DNA of 52,768 nucleotides, taken from contig JACREU010000108.1 in assembly GCA_016212705.1 (NCBI GenBank), forward strand, positions 1 through 52,768, given 5' to 3'. The translations under genes and the position numbers were made by a program. Position 1 is the stretch's first letter. Each line of letters opens with the position of its first letter. The stretch comes from Deltaproteobacteria bacterium (lineage in GTDB: Bacteria > Desulfobacterota > GWC2-55-46). The notes below the pieces were generated by a model. It was not told the DNA's origin and made no database searches. It worked only from the letters and a program-made list of their open reading frames with translations. Positions 7,405 to 14,822 of this stretch are shown in pieces.

Positions 7405-8706
7405 TCAGTCGCCGAGCGCCTGAATGTTCCTCTGCGCCTTCCCGTATCCGGGGTCGAGGCGGAGCGCCTCCATGTACGCCATTCGCGCCTCCTTCATCCT
7501 CCCCTCGGCGGAGTATGCGAAACCGAGGTTGTTCCAGGCCCTGGGCTTTGCGGGGGAGAGCCTTACGGTCGCCTCCCAGAGCGCGGCCTCGTCCCTGTAA
7601 TCCCTGTTTCTCGCGACGGTCAAGGCGCCGAGTATCAGGAGGAGCGCTACGGCGACGGCTGAGGCGCTTCTCCTCCCGAGCTTATTTCCGAGCCTTGAGA
7701 GCTCGCCTGAAACGGCGAGGAATACCCCGAACCCGCCGATATAAAGGTGGCGCTCGTTCGCTACATCCATCCTCGGTATGACGGAATTCGTCGGCAGGAT
7801 AAAGAGAAAGAGCCAGACTATCCCGAACCCGGCCCAGGGCCTTTTCCTGACGAGCAATAAACCTGAGACAAACAGAGCTGATAGTGAGAGAGCCTTTGCG
7901 ATGAGCGGCGCGTCCCACGCAGTCAATACCGGCAGGTCGGGGTCGATGTTCTGCGCGTGGATGGACGCGAACCTTGACAGGAGATAAGCTACGCCGTTTA
8001 CGTTGCTTAAGACCGTCGATGACAACCCCCTCGGGTCCAGCCTGCTAAAGAAGCGGTTGTAGCCTGCGAGGATGAAAAACACCGCGAGCAGCACAAGCCC
8101 CCAGTGCGTTGCCTGCTTTTTGAGCGACTCCCGTATCCCTCGGCCCAGGGCCCTGTCCCAAAGCAGGAGCGCGAAGGGGAATATCACGGCCGTCTCCTTG
8201 ACGCCCACGGCGAGCAGGAAAAAAAACGGGGAGGCGAGGTATGTGAGCGCAACCCCTCTGCCCCGCCCTTTCTCGTAAAAAAAGAGCGAGGCGAGGAGGA
8301 GGAGCGCCATGAGGGACGACGACCTGCCGGATATGTAGGTAACGGCCTCTGTCTGTACAGGGTGGAGCGCGAAGAGGAGCGCGGTAAAGAGCGCGGCGCC
8401 CTTGCCGACGCCGGACCTTTTCATGAACAGTTCCGATAGCTTTAAAACGAAGACCGCGGAGGCCGCGTGGACAAGGACGTTAAAGAGGTGGAAACCGAAG
8501 GAGGCATCCGACAACGACCAGTTCGCGGCATAGGTGAATTTGAGAAGCGGCCGTATGCCGCCTGGGAGCCCTTCCCGCCACGCATCGATTGAGTGGACCG
8601 AAGGGTTGTTTACGATGACATTGAAGTCGTCGAACTGGAAAGACCCGTACAGGAGCGCGTTAAGGTAGACTGCGAATACAGCGGCGATGACAACCGCCGT
8701 CTTCAT
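7405..8706 (-). CDS. TMTC-like GT-C membrane protein with TPR
   Basis: A 433-residue polytopic inner-membrane protein. The first periplasmic loop has the acidic FDDFNVIVNN motif expected of GT-C glycosyltransferases, followed by HPVQTEAVTYISGRSSSL, characteristic of the TMTC/DUF1736 group. About ten membrane helices are followed by a short TPR-like tail (AWNNLGFAYSAEGRMKEARMAYMEAL, residues roughly 390-420, split here for reading only). Family members are thought to move sugars from polyprenyl phosphate carriers onto proteins; substrate unknown. It overlaps the upstream D,D-carboxypeptidase gene by 4 bases (ATGA). A larger paralogue lies at 47606-49546. Confidence 0.82.
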   Translation of the reverse strand: MKTAVVIAAVFAVYLNALLYGSFQFDDFNVIVNNPSVHSIDAWREGLPGGIRPLLKFTYAANWSLSDASFGFHLFNVLVHAASAVFVLKLSELFMKRSGVGKGAALFTALLFALHPVQTEAVTYISGRSSSLMALLLLASLFFYEKGRGRGVALTYLASPFFFLLAVGVKETAVIFPFALLLWDRALGRGIRESLKKQATHWGLVLLAVFFILAGYNRFFSRLDPRGLSSTVLSNVNGVAYLLSRFASIHAQNIDPDLPVLTAWDAPLIAKALSLSALFVSGLLLVRKRPWAGFGIVWLFLFILPTNSVIPRMDVANERHLYIGGFGVFLAVSGELSRLGNKLGRRSASAVAVALLLILGALTVARNRDYRDEAALWEATVRLSPAKPRAWNNLGFAYSAEGRMKEARMAYMEALRLDPGYGKAQRNIQALGD

Positions 8707-9527
8707 TTAGAGGCCTTTTTTACAGTCGAGAACCCCGCATCGAGCGCCTCTACCGCGTTCCACCACCTGTCAGGGGCGTTAAGCAGTACGAGGAGGAGCC
8801 TTTTGCCGTCCCGCTCGACGAGCGCCACGACGCACTTGCCGGCCTTGGAGGTAAACCCGGATTTTACGCCTATCGCGCCGGGGTACCTGCCCATGAGCTC
8901 GTTCGTGTTCTCGACCCTGAACCGCCGCTTTCCTCCGGCGGTCGTGATATCGAGCGCGACGAGCGAGACTATGTCGGCAAAGGCCCTGTCCTTGAGCGCC
9001 GCTTCGGCGAGTATGGAAAGGTCGCGCGCCGTCGAGTAATGGCCGTCCTCGTCATGTCCGCAGGCGTTCCTGAAGCGGGTGTCCTTAAGCCCGAGCGCGG
9101 CCGCCTCCCGGTTCATCATCACGACGAACGCCGCCTCAGACCCGCCGACGTGGTCGGCTACGGCGCGGCAGGCGTCGTTCGCGGACTTAAGGAGCGAGGC
9201 GGAGATGAGGAACCCGAGGTACATCTTCTCTCCAGCCTTTAGCCCTAAGCGGGAGCCGGTCTCCTGCGCGGCCGCTGTCGTTACTGTCACGAGTTCGTCG
9301 AGGGCGCCTTTTTTGAGCGCGAGACGGGCGGTCATTATCTTGGTGAGGGACGCCGGAGAGAGCCTTTTATCCGGGTTACGCGACCAGACGACCCTGCCGT
9401 CGGCCTTTACGAGATAGGCCGAAGCCTTGAACGCGAACGGGTCATCGGCCGTGGAAGCAAAAGCGCCGCCCGGGAGGGCGGCGCTGAGGAAAACAAATAG
9501 CATTATAAAAGAGATCGAGTGGCGCAT
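8703..9527 (-). CDS. D-alanyl-D-alanine carboxypeptidase (peptidase S11)
   Basis: A 274-residue periplasmic penicillin-binding protein of the DacA/DacF type that trims the terminal D-Ala from peptidoglycan stem peptides. Signal peptide at 1-25 (…ALPGGAFA). The three active-site motifs are intact: SLTK (60-63, nucleophile S60), SAN (115-117) and KSG (222-224, family KTG). The PBP5 C-terminal domain and membrane anchor are missing; the protein ends soon after the catalytic domain, as in short S11 members. It overlaps the TMTC-like gene by ATGA and follows the DUF4412-like gene by about 12 bases, giving an envelope-related operon. Confidence 0.92.
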   Translation of the reverse strand: MRHSISFIMLFVFLSAALPGGAFASTADDPFAFKASAYLVKADGRVVWSRNPDKRLSPASLTKIMTARLALKKGALDELVTVTTAAAQETGSRLGLKAGEKMYLGFLISASLLKSANDACRAVADHVGGSEAAFVVMMNREAAALGLKDTRFRNACGHDEDGHYSTARDLSILAEAALKDRAFADIVSLVALDITTAGGKRRFRVENTNELMGRYPGAIGVKSGFTSKAGKCVVALVERDGKRLLLVLLNAPDRWWNAVEALDAGFSTVKKASK

Positions 9528-9538
9528 TGCATGCGGGA

Positions 9539-10402
9539 TTATTTGCCGAAGAGCTTCCAGAGCTTCTTCGCGGTGTCCTTGGCGGCGTCGGTCGAGCTCG
9601 GGGCCGCCCCGGTGGTGGTCGAGGTCTTCTGTCTCGGGGACGATGTGTAGTCGCGCTCGCCGGAGGTATAATCGCGCTCGGAGGCGGTGTAGTCCCTTTC
9701 CTCCTTCGCCTTTTTCCGCGCCGCTTCATCTTTGGCGCGCTTCGCCTCGGCTTCTTTAGCTTTCCTGTCCGCGTCTTCCTGGGCCTTGCGCGCGTCTTCC
9801 TGCGCGCCCCTGAACATGTCCATGACAGAGCCCATGCTGGTATACCCGGCCGGTATCTCGAAGAGCTTCGGGTCCTGTTTGGCTATCTTTACGTTCCTGA
9901 GGTAGTTCTTCATCTTCATTTTCTTGCCGTCGTGCTCGCCCTCGGCCTCGAGCCTGACCATGATGCCGTCTTTCGTCGCCCACATGAGGCCCGTCTGCCG
10001 GTTGCCCTTCTTGTCCGTCATGACGACCTTGTACTTTGTGGTCTTCAAGCCCTCGATGGTGTCGGAGCCTATGACCGTCTGTACGACCTTGTAATCCGAG
10101 AGGTCGTCTGACTTCCTGTCGGCCTTCTCTATCGGGTTCTCCATGTACTTCCTCATATCGGGCATGAGTTGCCAGACGACCTTCTTATCCCGCCTGATGA
10201 TCATTACCATGCCCTCCATGTCCCGCCTTTCCTTCCCGGGCGCGTGGAAGACCGTCGACTTCATCGCCATGCCCTCGGCCTCGAAGTAGGAGTCCGCCGA
10301 GTACTCGACCTTCGGCTCCTCGAACCCCGTTGCTGACGAGGCGTTCGGGAGAAATGAGAGCGCGAGCAGTATGAAAAAAGCGAATGCCTTTTTTAAAGTC
10401 AT
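9539..10402 (-). CDS. LolA/DUF4412-like periplasmic protein with charged, repeat-bearing tail
   Basis: 287 residues from the ATG at 10402, chosen because GGAGGGG precedes it; an upstream in-frame start at 10447 has none. Signal peptide about 1-24. The body (about 25-190) with WQLMPDMRKYME, a central DTIEGLKTTKYKV segment and a final FEIPAGY resembles the outer-membrane lipoprotein sorting fold (LolA/DUF4412). The remainder is a highly charged Lys/Glu/Ala coiled-coil stretch, then three tandem 7-residue units built on ERDYT, a Ser/Thr linker and a short KKLWKLFGK end. First gene of the leftward operon with the carboxypeptidase and TMTC-like genes. Ligand unknown. Confidence 0.78.
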   Translation of the reverse strand: MTLKKAFAFFILLALSFLPNASSATGFEEPKVEYSADSYFEAEGMAMKSTVFHAPGKERRDMEGMVMIIRRDKKVVWQLMPDMRKYMENPIEKADRKSDDLSDYKVVQTVIGSDTIEGLKTTKYKVVMTDKKGNRQTGLMWATKDGIMVRLEAEGEHDGKKMKMKNYLRNVKIAKQDPKLFEIPAGYTSMGSVMDMFRGAQEDARKAQEDADRKAKEAEAKRAKDEAARKKAKEERDYTASERDYTSGERDYTSSPRQKTSTTTGAAPSSTDAAKDTAKKLWKLFGK

Positions 10403-10469
10403 CTTCCCCTCCGTAATCTCAGATGCTGAAGCATGTTTGAGGCGCAATTCACGGCCCCCCTGGCCGTAC

Positions 10470-10922
10470 CTATTCCCTCGGATGCGAGTAGACCCAGAGT
10501 ACCGGACAGGGCGCTTTGTTGGTGACGTTGTAAGAAACGGAATTCCCGAAGAGCTTTTCGACGAGAGAGGCGCGCTCGGTCGCCATTACGATGAGGCTGG
10601 CGTGTTGCTCGAACGCTATCTGGATTATCTCGTAGGCCGTCTCGCCGTCCCGGAGCTCTGTTTTAATGTTCCTGATGCCGCGGGCCCTGAGTTTTTCCGC
10701 CTCCCTGTCAAGGAGTTCCCTGCCATCGTCGAGCCATCGCTGGTGGATCTTCCCCCATTCCTCGGAATCGGTGACGAGTATCGAGGAGTCGTACCATTTG
10801 TGCATGACATAGACGAGTATGAGGCGCGCCCCGGTCAGGCCGCTTAAATACGCGGCCGTCTCCTCGGCCTTGTCCGAGAGGCCCGATTCGTCCAGGGGGC
10901 ATAATATGCACCGGTATTCCAT
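10470..10922 (-). CDS. Universal stress protein (UspA family)
   Basis: About 150 residues from the ATG at 10922, preceded by AAAAGGCGG; an in-frame ATG seven codons upstream lacks a ribosome site. It starts MEYRCILCPLDESGLSDKA, the typical Usp first strand and loop, and ends with the APCPVLWV strand. The ATP-binding glycine pattern G-x2-G-x9-G-[ST] is degenerate (ATERASLVEKLFGNSV), so it is probably of the non-ATP-binding UspA type. Cytoplasmic. The long leader to its right (10923-11090) has no other gene. Confidence 0.88.
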   Translation of the reverse strand: MEYRCILCPLDESGLSDKAEETAAYLSGLTGARLILVYVMHKWYDSSILVTDSEEWGKIHQRWLDDGRELLDREAEKLRARGIRNIKTELRDGETAYEIIQIAFEQHASLIVMATERASLVEKLFGNSVSYNVTNKAPCPVLWVYSHPRE

Positions 10923-11091
10923 AAGCCGCCTTTTAGGGGCCATCTGAAAATTATTCTTTTTCCTGGACCCTGAAAAGATTTTTCCCGTAGATTATACTCC
11001 AAGGGGGATTTTTTTCCAACCAAATCGGCGCGCCCTCCCGCATACCCGGTCCGGCATCCCGCTATCTGCAAAAAAATAGCCTTTTAAATCA

Positions 11092-11162
11092 TTAGGTTAT
11101 TAAAGACAGGGGCTTTGTTCGAATACCATGAAAAACCACCCCCTGCCTAATAATCCTCTAAT
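11092..11162 (+). other. Possible structured element upstream of small-peptide gene
   Basis: Three pairings nest over 70 bases: TTAG with CTAA, TTATTA with TAATAA, and CAGGGG with CCCCTG, enclosing a ~30-base loop. It ends about 10 bases before a TATAAT. It may be an operator region or a small structured RNA; I match it to no known family. Confidence 0.3.
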
Positions 11163-11172
11163 CTCCATTGAT

Positions 11173-11178
11173 TATAAT
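11173..11178 (+). promoter_or_regulatory. -10 element for the small-peptide transcript
   Basis: TATAAT, expected start near 11185, only a few bases before the 11-codon leader ORF at 11191. No convincing -35 is seen, so an activator may be needed. Confidence 0.4.
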
Positions 11179-11190
11179 GGAAGGCAGGAG

Positions 11191-11226
11191 ATGGACAAAA
11201 AAGCAGATGAGGAGGTAGCGGGATGA
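11191..11226 (+). CDS. Leader peptide (11 aa) coupled to the next ORF
   Basis: ATG ORF MDKKADEEVAG, preceded by AGGCAGGAG. Its TGA overlaps the ATG of the following membrane-peptide gene (ATGA), and its own codons contain the AGGAGG that serves that gene. This is the layout of a translation-coupling leader. Too short to judge by composition. Confidence 0.4.
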   Translation: MDKKADEEVAG

Positions 11227-11318
11227 GAAGGAGACAGATCACCTTAAGCACGGTTTACGACATTGCGACCATTTCTCTCGCAATAGTGATAGTAGCCGGG
11301 ATGTCGGCCTTGAGCTAA
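11223..11318 (+). CDS. Small single-span membrane peptide (31 aa)
   Basis: Starts with basic MRRRQ and continues with a hydrophobic helix (residues about 14-28, IATISLAIVIVAGMSAL). AGGAGG lies 7 bases before the ATG, and a strong terminator starts 26 bases after the stop, so this is a complete tiny transcription unit of about 190 bases. The arrangement (structured upstream region, coupled leader ORF, basic one-helix peptide) resembles type I toxins such as Hok, but no antisense RNA was demonstrated and it could equally be a small subunit of a membrane complex. No homologue recognised. Confidence 0.6.
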   Translation: MRRRQITLSTVYDIATISLAIVIVAGMSALS

Positions 11319-11344
11319 GAAGGGGACTCGCAGGAGAGTTGAGA

Positions 11345-11375
11345 GGCCGCCGAATCCATTCGGCGGCCTTTTTTT
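11345..11375 (+). terminator. Rho-independent terminator
   Basis: Perfect 11-bp stem GGCCGCCGAAT / ATTCGGCGGCC with a CC loop, then T7. Ends the small membrane-peptide transcript. Confidence 0.92.
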
Positions 11376-11479
11376 AGTGAGGCCCTGTTCGAGGCCTGTT
11401 GGGCGGGGCTTTTAGGCTTATTGCCACGGCAACCGGTTTGTGGTAAAAAGATAGTACTATCCACAAGGAGATACTATAT

Positions 11480-11653
11480 ATGGCGGAGCTCGCAATAGAC
11501 ATAACCTGCCCATCGTGTCAGACTGTCTTCAAGAAAAAGGCGAAGGACCTCAAAAAAGGCGCGGTTGTCAAGTGCCCGAAGTGCGCGGATTCGACGACCA
11601 TTCAGGACGACTACTTTACTGAGATGGTGAAAAATCTGGAGAAGGGCGGGTAG
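11480..11653 (+). CDS. Small zinc-ribbon protein (57 aa)
   Basis: Two CxxC knuckles, CPSC (10-13) and CPKC (32-35), on short beta-hairpins, followed by a helical tail (IQDDYFTEMVKNLEKG). This is the MJ0042-like single zinc-ribbon arrangement. AAGGAG stands 9 bases before the ATG, an ideal site. Cytoplasmic; possibly nucleic-acid or protein binding. No operon partner: about 160 bases separate it from the previous terminator. Confidence 0.75.
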   Translation: MAELAIDITCPSCQTVFKKKAKDLKKGAVVKCPKCADSTTIQDDYFTEMVKNLEKGG

Positions 11654-11805
11654 GGCCGGCCCCGTAAGACAGCCCCTTGCCTCGACGGACTTTTTTAGCC
11701 GGAGCCTTTTCCTGCCCCCCGGTCATGTCGAGCGAGTGACTGTCGTCTCAGTCCAGTTCGAAGTGGAGAAGGGATTAGCGTCCCCCTGTTTCATCAAATT
11801 GCTCC

Positions 11806-11867
11806 AAAAACAGAAAGGCCGCAGAGTGGAGGGGAGTACCCTTCCAAAAAACTCTGAGGCCTTTCTG
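11806..11867 (-). terminator. Large two-tier hairpin terminator of the lipoprotein gene
   Basis: CAGAAAGGCC (11811-11820) pairs with GGCCTTTCTG (11858-11867); inside it CAGAGT (11822-11827) pairs with ACTCTG (11851-11856), enclosing a third GGAGGGG/CCCTTCC-like arm. On the minus strand the stem is followed by TTTTTGG. It lies 40 bases past the lipoprotein stop and could also stop rightward transcripts from the zinc-ribbon gene. A separate GGCCGG/CCGGCC hairpin is at 11882-11898. Confidence 0.7.
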
Positions 11868-11907
11868 TTATTACCCTACTCGGCCGGTCTTTCCGGCCCT
11901 TTGTCAG

Positions 11908-12087
11908 CTATTTCTTGTGCTCAGCAGGGGCGGGTGCCGCTGGAGCGGGCGCCGGCGCAACCGCAGGCGCGGTCTCCGCAGGGGCTACTACGGCCGGTGC
12001 CGGTGCCGGTGCTTCCTGCTTCTTGCAGGCGGTAAACGAGGCCAGCACGAACATGGATCCAATTGCGAGCATTGCGATTTTCTTCAT
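11908..12087 (-). CDS. Small Ala/Pro-rich lipoprotein
   Basis: A 59-residue precursor: MKKIAMLAIGSMFVLASFTA then C21, a clear lipobox (FTAC), followed by KKQ and an almost pure Ala/Pro/Glu/Val segment ending in AEHKK. The mature peptide of about 39 residues should be an extended, unstructured, lipid-anchored chain; +2 lysine after the cysteine does not give the inner-membrane Asp signal, so outer membrane is likelier. GGAGGAG precedes the ATG and a near-consensus sigma-70 promoter lies upstream. Such small abundant Ala/Pro lipoproteins are common in deltaproteobacteria but functionally undefined. An Ala/Gly-rich frame on the opposite strand is its shadow. Confidence 0.82.
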   Translation of the reverse strand: MKKIAMLAIGSMFVLASFTACKKQEAPAPAPAVVAPAETAPAVAPAPAPAAPAPAEHKK

Positions 12088-12129
12088 TTCTCACTCCTCC
12101 TATAAGGTAAAATAAAATTTTGAATTGTA

Positions 12130-12158
12130 ATGATAGTCGGCAAAGGCCCCCTTGTCAA
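12130..12158 (-). promoter_or_regulatory. Strong sigma-70 promoter for the lipoprotein gene
   Basis: On the minus strand: TTGACA (12158-12153), a 17-bp spacer, TATCAT (12135-12130). A perfect -35 and 5/6 -10 predict high constitutive expression, start near 12123. Confidence 0.8.
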
Positions 12159-12314
12159 ACCAAATTTTTGACTTTTTTCGTTTGAGAGGCCGATAAAGGG
12201 CTCTTTGGTAGCCGCCCCGCCACTCTTCCTTTTCAGCCCCTCCAACTAAAAAAGTGTGAAAAAACAATTAGTTATAGTGCAAGAATCGGCCTGAGGCGAG
12301 GGTCGTCCGGCTAC

Positions 12315-12330
12315 TGGCATAAAAATTGCT
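12315..12330 (+). promoter_or_regulatory. Sigma-54 promoter for the chemoreceptor gene
   Basis: TGGCATAAAAATTGCT: GG (12316-12317) and GC (12328-12329) have the invariant spacing and only one base (T for C in GGCAC) departs from consensus. Expected start near 12340, about 130 bases before the TTG start codon. The 12159-12314 stretch upstream could hold activator sites. Confidence 0.75.
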
Positions 12331-12470
12331 TAATATTTTCTACATTACGCCGAAAATACAATATATCAAGAAAATCCAGCGGGGAAGGGCTTTTGGGGCT
12401 GTTGTTCAAGCGGGCTTTGGGCTCGTCCATTATAGCGGTAAGCTGAAGACTTAAAAACGAGAGGTGGATA

Positions 12471-14522
12471 TTGAAGATCAAACACAAGTTTCTGGCTATC
12501 TTCGTACTCCTCATCCTCCTCGGCTTGAGCGTGAACAGCTACATAAACTTCAAGACCACTGAGACGGCCGTGGTCCAGAACGCGATCAAGTCGATGGAGA
12601 ACGAGCTCGAAGGGGTGTCGCACCGCATAAACGCCTTCCACGAGAAGGCCGGGGGGAACCTCATATTCGCGCTGAACTACCCGGTCTTCAAGGAATACTT
12701 CTCGCTCCCGGAGACAAAGGCCGGGAACAGGTACAACGCCGGGAAGGTCATACAGTTCACACCTGACCAGAGGCGGCTCAAAAAGAAGATAGACGACTGG
12801 ACGCTCTTCGTCCAGTCCAAGTTCCCGGTCGCCGAGACCTGCGTCATAGATTCGACCGGCCAGGAGCACTCGAGGATAACATTCGGAGAGATAGCGCCTG
12901 ACGACGATTTCTCCAGCGAGGAGAACTCCGCCCCGTTCTTCGACCCGACGATGAGGCTCGCCAAAGGCGAGTTCCACGTGGCGTATCCGTATATGTCCGC
13001 CGACGCCCACAAGTGGGTCTTTTCGTACACATCTCCCATAGCCCTCGACGACGGGACGAGGCCGGGGTTCTACCACTTCGAGATACCCATATCCTACTTC
13101 CAGGAGACGGTCGCCGAGAACACCTCCGGGAGGACCTTCGTCATCGACCCAGCGGGCATTATAGTCGCGGACAGCAGGAACAAGATCAGCATAGACCTTA
13201 AGGGCGACGCGGGCGCACAGGACGCGGTCCACAGCCTGAAAGACTATCTGCCTTCGGTCGATACCATATCGAAGGACGCCGCGTTTACGGGGATCCTCGC
13301 CGCCATGAAGTCCGGCAGGGGCGGCCACGGCGCCTTTGATTTGAACGGCGAGACGCACTACCTCGTTTACAGGCAGCTGTCGACCTTCAACTGGTCGGTC
13401 GCGCAGTTGAAGTCGTACTCCGAGCTCCTTGAGGGCAAGTCCTCGCTCGGGAAGATAAAACAGACGATACTCATTACCGTCATTGTGACGCTCGCGATAG
13501 CGATAGCCGTGATCTTCATCGTCTCCGACAGGATAACGAAGCCGCTTCTGCACCTTACGGACGCGGTGAAAGAGATCGCAGGAGGCAACCTCAACGTAAA
13601 GTTGCCCGAGATAAGGTCCAGAGACGAGATAGCGGATTTGAATGCCGCGATGGGCGAGATGGTCGGCAAGCTCAAGGAGATAGTGAGCGACGTCGAGATC
13701 GCCGCCGAAAAGGTCACCGAGGCGAGCGGCGAAATACAGGCCAACTCCGACTCGATGTCCGAGGGGATGTCAAAGCAGGCCGCGAAGGCCACTCAGATAG
13801 CGACCGCCTCGGAGGAGATGTCGCATACGATAATCGAGATAGCCAACAACACCTCTTCCATCGCCTCCACGGTGTCGCGCGCGAGCTCTCTCGCCGAAGA
13901 GGGCGAGAAGATCGTCGAGAGGTCGATAAGCGAAGTCAGGGCGATTTCAGAGATGGTCGGGGTCCTCGCGAGGAACATCGAGTCCCTGGGCGACCGCTCC
14001 CAGCAGATAGGAAAGATAGTCGGCGTCATAAACGATATAGCCGAGCAGACGAACCTCCTGGCTTTAAACGCCGCGATAGAGGCGGCGCGCGCCGGCGAGC
14101 AGGGCAGGGGGTTCGCGGTCGTGGCCGACGAGGTCCGCAACCTCTCGGAGAGGACGGCGAAGTCCACGACGCAGATAAACGCCATGATAAAGACGATACA
14201 GGGCGAGGTGCAGGCCGCGATAACCTCGATGGATGAAGGCGCGAAAAAGGTCGGCGACGGGGTCGAGTACTCGGTCCAGGCAGGCCGGGCCCTCGGGAAC
14301 ATCGTGGACAGCGTTAAGAACCTGAACTCAATGGTCGAGCAGATAGCCACGGCTACGACTCAGCTTACGAGCGTCTCCGAGCAGATAAACATGGATATCG
14401 GGTCGGTAGCCGCTTTCTCCAGCGACATATCTTCCGGCGCCGAGCAGATAAGCGGCGCGACCGGCGCGCTGACGGGCCTTTCAGGCTCGCTCCAGCAGGC
14501 GATAGGGAGGTTCAAGGTTTAA
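12471..14522 (+). CDS. Methyl-accepting chemotaxis protein, dCache-HAMP-MA
   Basis: A 683-residue chemoreceptor. TM1 about 7-27, a large periplasmic double-Cache-like ligand domain (about 35-310), TM2 about 328-350, HAMP about 351-405, then the signalling domain whose hairpin tip holds IAEQTNLLALNAAIEAARAG and GRGFAVVADEVRNL, the CheA/CheW contact region. It ends in GRFKV with no CheR-tethering pentapeptide. The start is TTG, preceded by GAGAGGTGG; no ATG/GTG lies nearby in frame. A sigma-54 promoter upstream and a strong terminator downstream make it monocistronic. The ligand cannot be told from sequence. Confidence 0.95.
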   Translation: MKIKHKFLAIFVLLILLGLSVNSYINFKTTETAVVQNAIKSMENELEGVSHRINAFHEKAGGNLIFALNYPVFKEYFSLPETKAGNRYNAGKVIQFTPDQRRLKKKIDDWTLFVQSKFPVAETCVIDSTGQEHSRITFGEIAPDDDFSSEENSAPFFDPTMRLAKGEFHVAYPYMSADAHKWVFSYTSPIALDDGTRPGFYHFEIPISYFQETVAENTSGRTFVIDPAGIIVADSRNKISIDLKGDAGAQDAVHSLKDYLPSVDTISKDAAFTGILAAMKSGRGGHGAFDLNGETHYLVYRQLSTFNWSVAQLKSYSELLEGKSSLGKIKQTILITVIVTLAIAIAVIFIVSDRITKPLLHLTDAVKEIAGGNLNVKLPEIRSRDEIADLNAAMGEMVGKLKEIVSDVEIAAEKVTEASGEIQANSDSMSEGMSKQAAKATQIATASEEMSHTIIEIANNTSSIASTVSRASSLAEEGEKIVERSISEVRAISEMVGVLARNIESLGDRSQQIGKIVGVINDIAEQTNLLALNAAIEAARAGEQGRGFAVVADEVRNLSERTAKSTTQINAMIKTIQGEVQAAITSMDEGAKKVGDGVEYSVQAGRALGNIVDSVKNLNSMVEQIATATTQLTSVSEQINMDIGSVAAFSSDISSGAEQISGATGALTGLSGSLQQAIGRFKV

Positions 14523-14543
14523 GGTTTATGAAGGCCGGGACCG

Positions 14544-14577
14544 GCGCGCCCCTCGAAAGAGGGGCGCGCTTTTTTTT
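14544..14577 (+). terminator. Rho-independent terminator of the chemoreceptor gene
   Basis: Perfect 11-bp stem GCGCGCCCCTC / GAGGGGCGCGC with a GAAA tetraloop, then T8. Confidence 0.95.
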
Positions 14578-14774
14578 GGTGTAATGGCGCGGCAACGCGT
14601 CCTTCTTTCGCCTATGCCGCTCATCTTCCCGTGTCTTTCAGTCCCGCCCTTTCATCTCTCCCGGATGTAACGAGCCATCCTTCTTCAACCGCCTTTGGCG
14701 GCAACTCAAGGATCCAGCCGTCCATTGGCCGGGCCGCCCCCTATGCGGCGCGGCCCTGAAAAAACATTTTGCGG

Positions 14775-14780
14775 TATAAT
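14775..14780 (+). promoter_or_regulatory. -10 element of the hybrid kinase gene
   Basis: TATAAT, about 43 bases before the chosen ATG; no good -35 because the upstream stretch is GC-rich (a GGGCCGC/GCGGC dyad around 14730-14755). The rest of the 14523-14822 gap holds only the terminator above and a CCGCC-TTT-GGCGG hairpin near 14690. Confidence 0.45.
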
Positions 14781-14822
14781 CAAGGGAAGGGTTTTATCAA
14801 ATCCGGGCGCACAGGGGTTATT

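Noticed and set aside
11915-12115. Ala/Gly-rich rightward frame
   Set aside because: It is the mirror of the Ala/Pro lipoprotein gene on the other strand, which has the lipobox, ribosome site and promoter.
14769-14822. TTG start extending the hybrid kinase by 18 codons
   Set aside because: It precedes the -10 TATAAT at 14775-14780 and has no ribosome site; ATG 14823 has AGGGG upstream.
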